This document shows positions 23,601 to 26,600 of a DNA stretch of 64,000 bases, piece after piece (position 1 is the first letter of the stretch; every line of letters starts with the position of its first letter). Under the pieces are notes generated by a model that was not told the DNA's origin, did not search any database, and saw only the letters and a program-made list of their open reading frames with translations. The position numbers and the translations under genes were made by a program. The stretch covers positions 186,001-250,000 of the forward strand of contig CAJNDS010002537.1 of assembly GCA_905221605.1 (NCBI GenBank). The letters are read 5' to 3'. This stretch comes from Symbiodinium natans. Taxonomy: Eukaryota; Sar; Dinophyceae; Suessiales; Symbiodiniaceae.

Positions 23601-26600
23601 AGCCACGCTGGCCTTGGGCTTTCGTGCGGGCTGACATATGCCAGTTCGCGCGGGCCAGTGGCCGCGGCAACCTCGTTGAGAGCGGAGCCCTGTGGCTCGC
23701 CGATTTCAGCTTAGAATCGGTAGGTTTGAGGTGTAGTAGGCCGGATGCGTTAGGCGCAGTGCAGCACAAGCACGTTGAGCGCGCGCAAGCCGACTACAAC
23801 CTCATAGGGGCATCGCTCCAGGACCTTGGTCTGAGGGGCGCAGAAGAGCTGTGCACCGCTGCAGTTGAAAGCTTTCCAGCCACTGCGGGTGCAGATAGCG
23901 CCGCGGCTGCGCCACAGCCCTCTCCAGTCGTTCCCCTCCCGGACGTGCGCTCGGGCGAGGACCTCACGCCAGCAGAGCGTGCGGAGCTGGATAAGGAGGT
24001 GGATAAGTACGCCGCTGAGAAGGAAGCGTTTTGGCGGACCAAGGCGGACGCCAAGGACTGGGATTCCGTCCGGGCTGACCTTGAGGTCTATGCTCTTGCG
24101 GGCGAGAAGGTCGCGGAGGATCCTAGGCGCACCGAGGCCTATAGAGACCTCGTATGGTCGGGTTTGAAGATCGAGCCTGGACCAACCAGACCAGGGCTGA
24201 CCGATGCTGACATCGCAGCCGTCAGGGAGGTCATACGGCGAAAGGCCGCTGGGTTCTGGGTGGAGGACACCACCAGGACCACGGTCAGGAAGTTCGCCCA
24301 TGACTGCATCCCCACCGGGCCGCCGGTCTCGTCCCAGCCTCACAGTCTGAGGGGCGAGTCCGCGCAATGGGTCGACGACAAGCTTGAAGAAGAATGCAAG
24401 CGGGGTCAGTTGATCCGCGGCAGCTCGGCTTGGGGATCTGCGCCGTTTCCGACCAAGGAAATGCCCAGCTACAAGCGGCATAGGAAGCGACGCTTGGTGG
24501 TTGACTACCGCCGTGTGAATGCCCGAATTAAGCGCTCCACGTACTATTGTCGGCGGGGTAGCGATGTGCTCGCCGCCGCAGTGGGTTCGGTTTGGTATAC
24601 CTTCGTGGATGCGGTTAGTGGGTTTAATCAGATTAGGAACACCAAGCGTGCTCGCGAGGTGTTGGCCATTGTGGCAAGATCAGGGAAATATCTCCCTGTC
24701 GGCCTCACCTTTGGCCCGATTAACGGCCCAGATGATTTCAACTTTGTGGTTGATAGGGCCTATGCCCCCGGCAGAGGTAGGCGCCTTAAGTATACTAAGG
24801 AGTGGATAGCCTACGTGGATGATCTTACTGTTAGGACGGGTAGGGTCATTGATGGGCAGTTTTTCACTGATGCCCAAGCCGAGGGGGCGGTGCGCGAAGC
24901 GTGCGCCAAGGGGGCAGTCGCGGCTCCGCAGAGCGCGTCGTCTGCTCTTGAAGCCTTAGGCGTTCGCGGTGCGCACAACTCCAAGCGCGCGAACCATGAC
25001 GCGGCGCGCTCAGACCAGAATCACCCCACGCGCGTTCTGATGCTCAGGATGTTGGGGCTGTTCGGGTGTTTCTGTGTTCAGGGCGGGTGTTTTTGGGGCG
25101 GGCCGTTTCCCAGGTCGCCGGTCTGCGGGCAGAAGGATTTTTCGTCGTTCGTCGCGTGCAGCTTCGTTCGTCTGTCTAGCAGCCAGTGTCTTGCAAGCAG
25201 GCCTAGAGGTTCGGTCCAAGGTCGAAGCAGAAGCCGTAGAAGCCTTAAAGCCCAGACCTTAAGAAAACTCCCCAAACCCCCGCCGCAGCGGTTCAAGTGT
25301 GTTGTAGAGCCTAGGGTAGGTAGTCCCTCCCCGCGTTCGTGCCTGTGCACTGCGCCCCGCTGCGGGTCGCGACCAGACCGCGCGGGAGCGACCAATCGGT
25401 CGCCCGGACCTTCGTGGTCAACCACAAGGCCCCGCTGCGGGCCGTGCCCTGGCCGCGCGGGAGCGGCTACCTACCACTACTGCACACCGGCCCCTTGCAG
25501 CGGGCCGTGTCCTGGCCGCTCAAGGGCGCGTCAGGTTTTCCTCGCCCATCGGAGGTCCAGCAAAGTCGCGGGCCTCAGTGCCGCGATGGGTGGAGGAGGG
25601 TCGAAGGGCAGGGGCAAGAGCAAGAGCCCTGGCCCTAAGGGCCGGAGGGGCCCGCCCACGATTGACGACGTGCAGCGCAGGCTAGTCCGATGCATGCGGC
25701 ACGGCGAAGCTGGTTGCAGAGGCCGGTTCGCTCCGGGCGGCCTCTACCCGGTTGATGAGTTGATCGAGCAACTTGGCATCACCATCAACCAGTACAACCA
25801 GGCGGTCGCGCACGACGCCAACCAGCGGAAGCCGAGGTTAGATACCTCGCACGCTGGCTTCCTGCGTGCCTTCCAAGGCCACTCGGCCGATTGCGGCCAT
25901 CCTATGGGGTTCATGATGGAGGGTCTAAGTGAGACCGCCATCAACGATCTTTTTGACCGGTATGGCCCGGCCATGTGGCACGGCACGGACCTGCATGTCG
26001 TGCCAAGCCTGATTCAGAACGGCCTGATCCCCGGCGGCGGGCCGGGAGGCCGCCTCGGAGTGCACTACGTCCTAGGCCACTGCCCCACGCAGTGGGAGGA
26101 CGGGAGACGCGGGTTCCGCCGCGGATCGACTTGCATAGTCGAAGTCCGGCTGGCGGTCCTGCGGGACGCCGGAGTGCCTATCTATTCGGGAGCGGATGGG
26201 GTGGCTCTCACTGGCCAGATTAGGGCCACCGGCATCTCCCGCATCTGGGCACTCCCCAAGGGCTCGCCTGTTTACTCAGTCTTGATTGCTGAGTTAGAAG
26301 TGGATCGGTTGATCCAGCATGTCGACCTAAGGAGTTTAGGCGACGCCAGTGCGGGCCCATACCCGCCGTTGGGGCGAGGACCGAGACTGGGCACGGTCCA
26401 GGCGTCCCAAGCTGCTGCGGCCAGCAGTGGCGCGGCGAGCTCCTCGACGGTTGTGCTGGCCCCTGCGGGCCGTGTCATGGCCGCGGGGGCCGCCCAACCT
26501 GTTACCCCTCCTAAGGCCGCGCCTAAGGCCAAAGGGCGACCCTCAGGGGCTCCTAAGACTTCGATCGTTCCAGCGAAGCCCAAGGTGTACCCTAGGCGCA

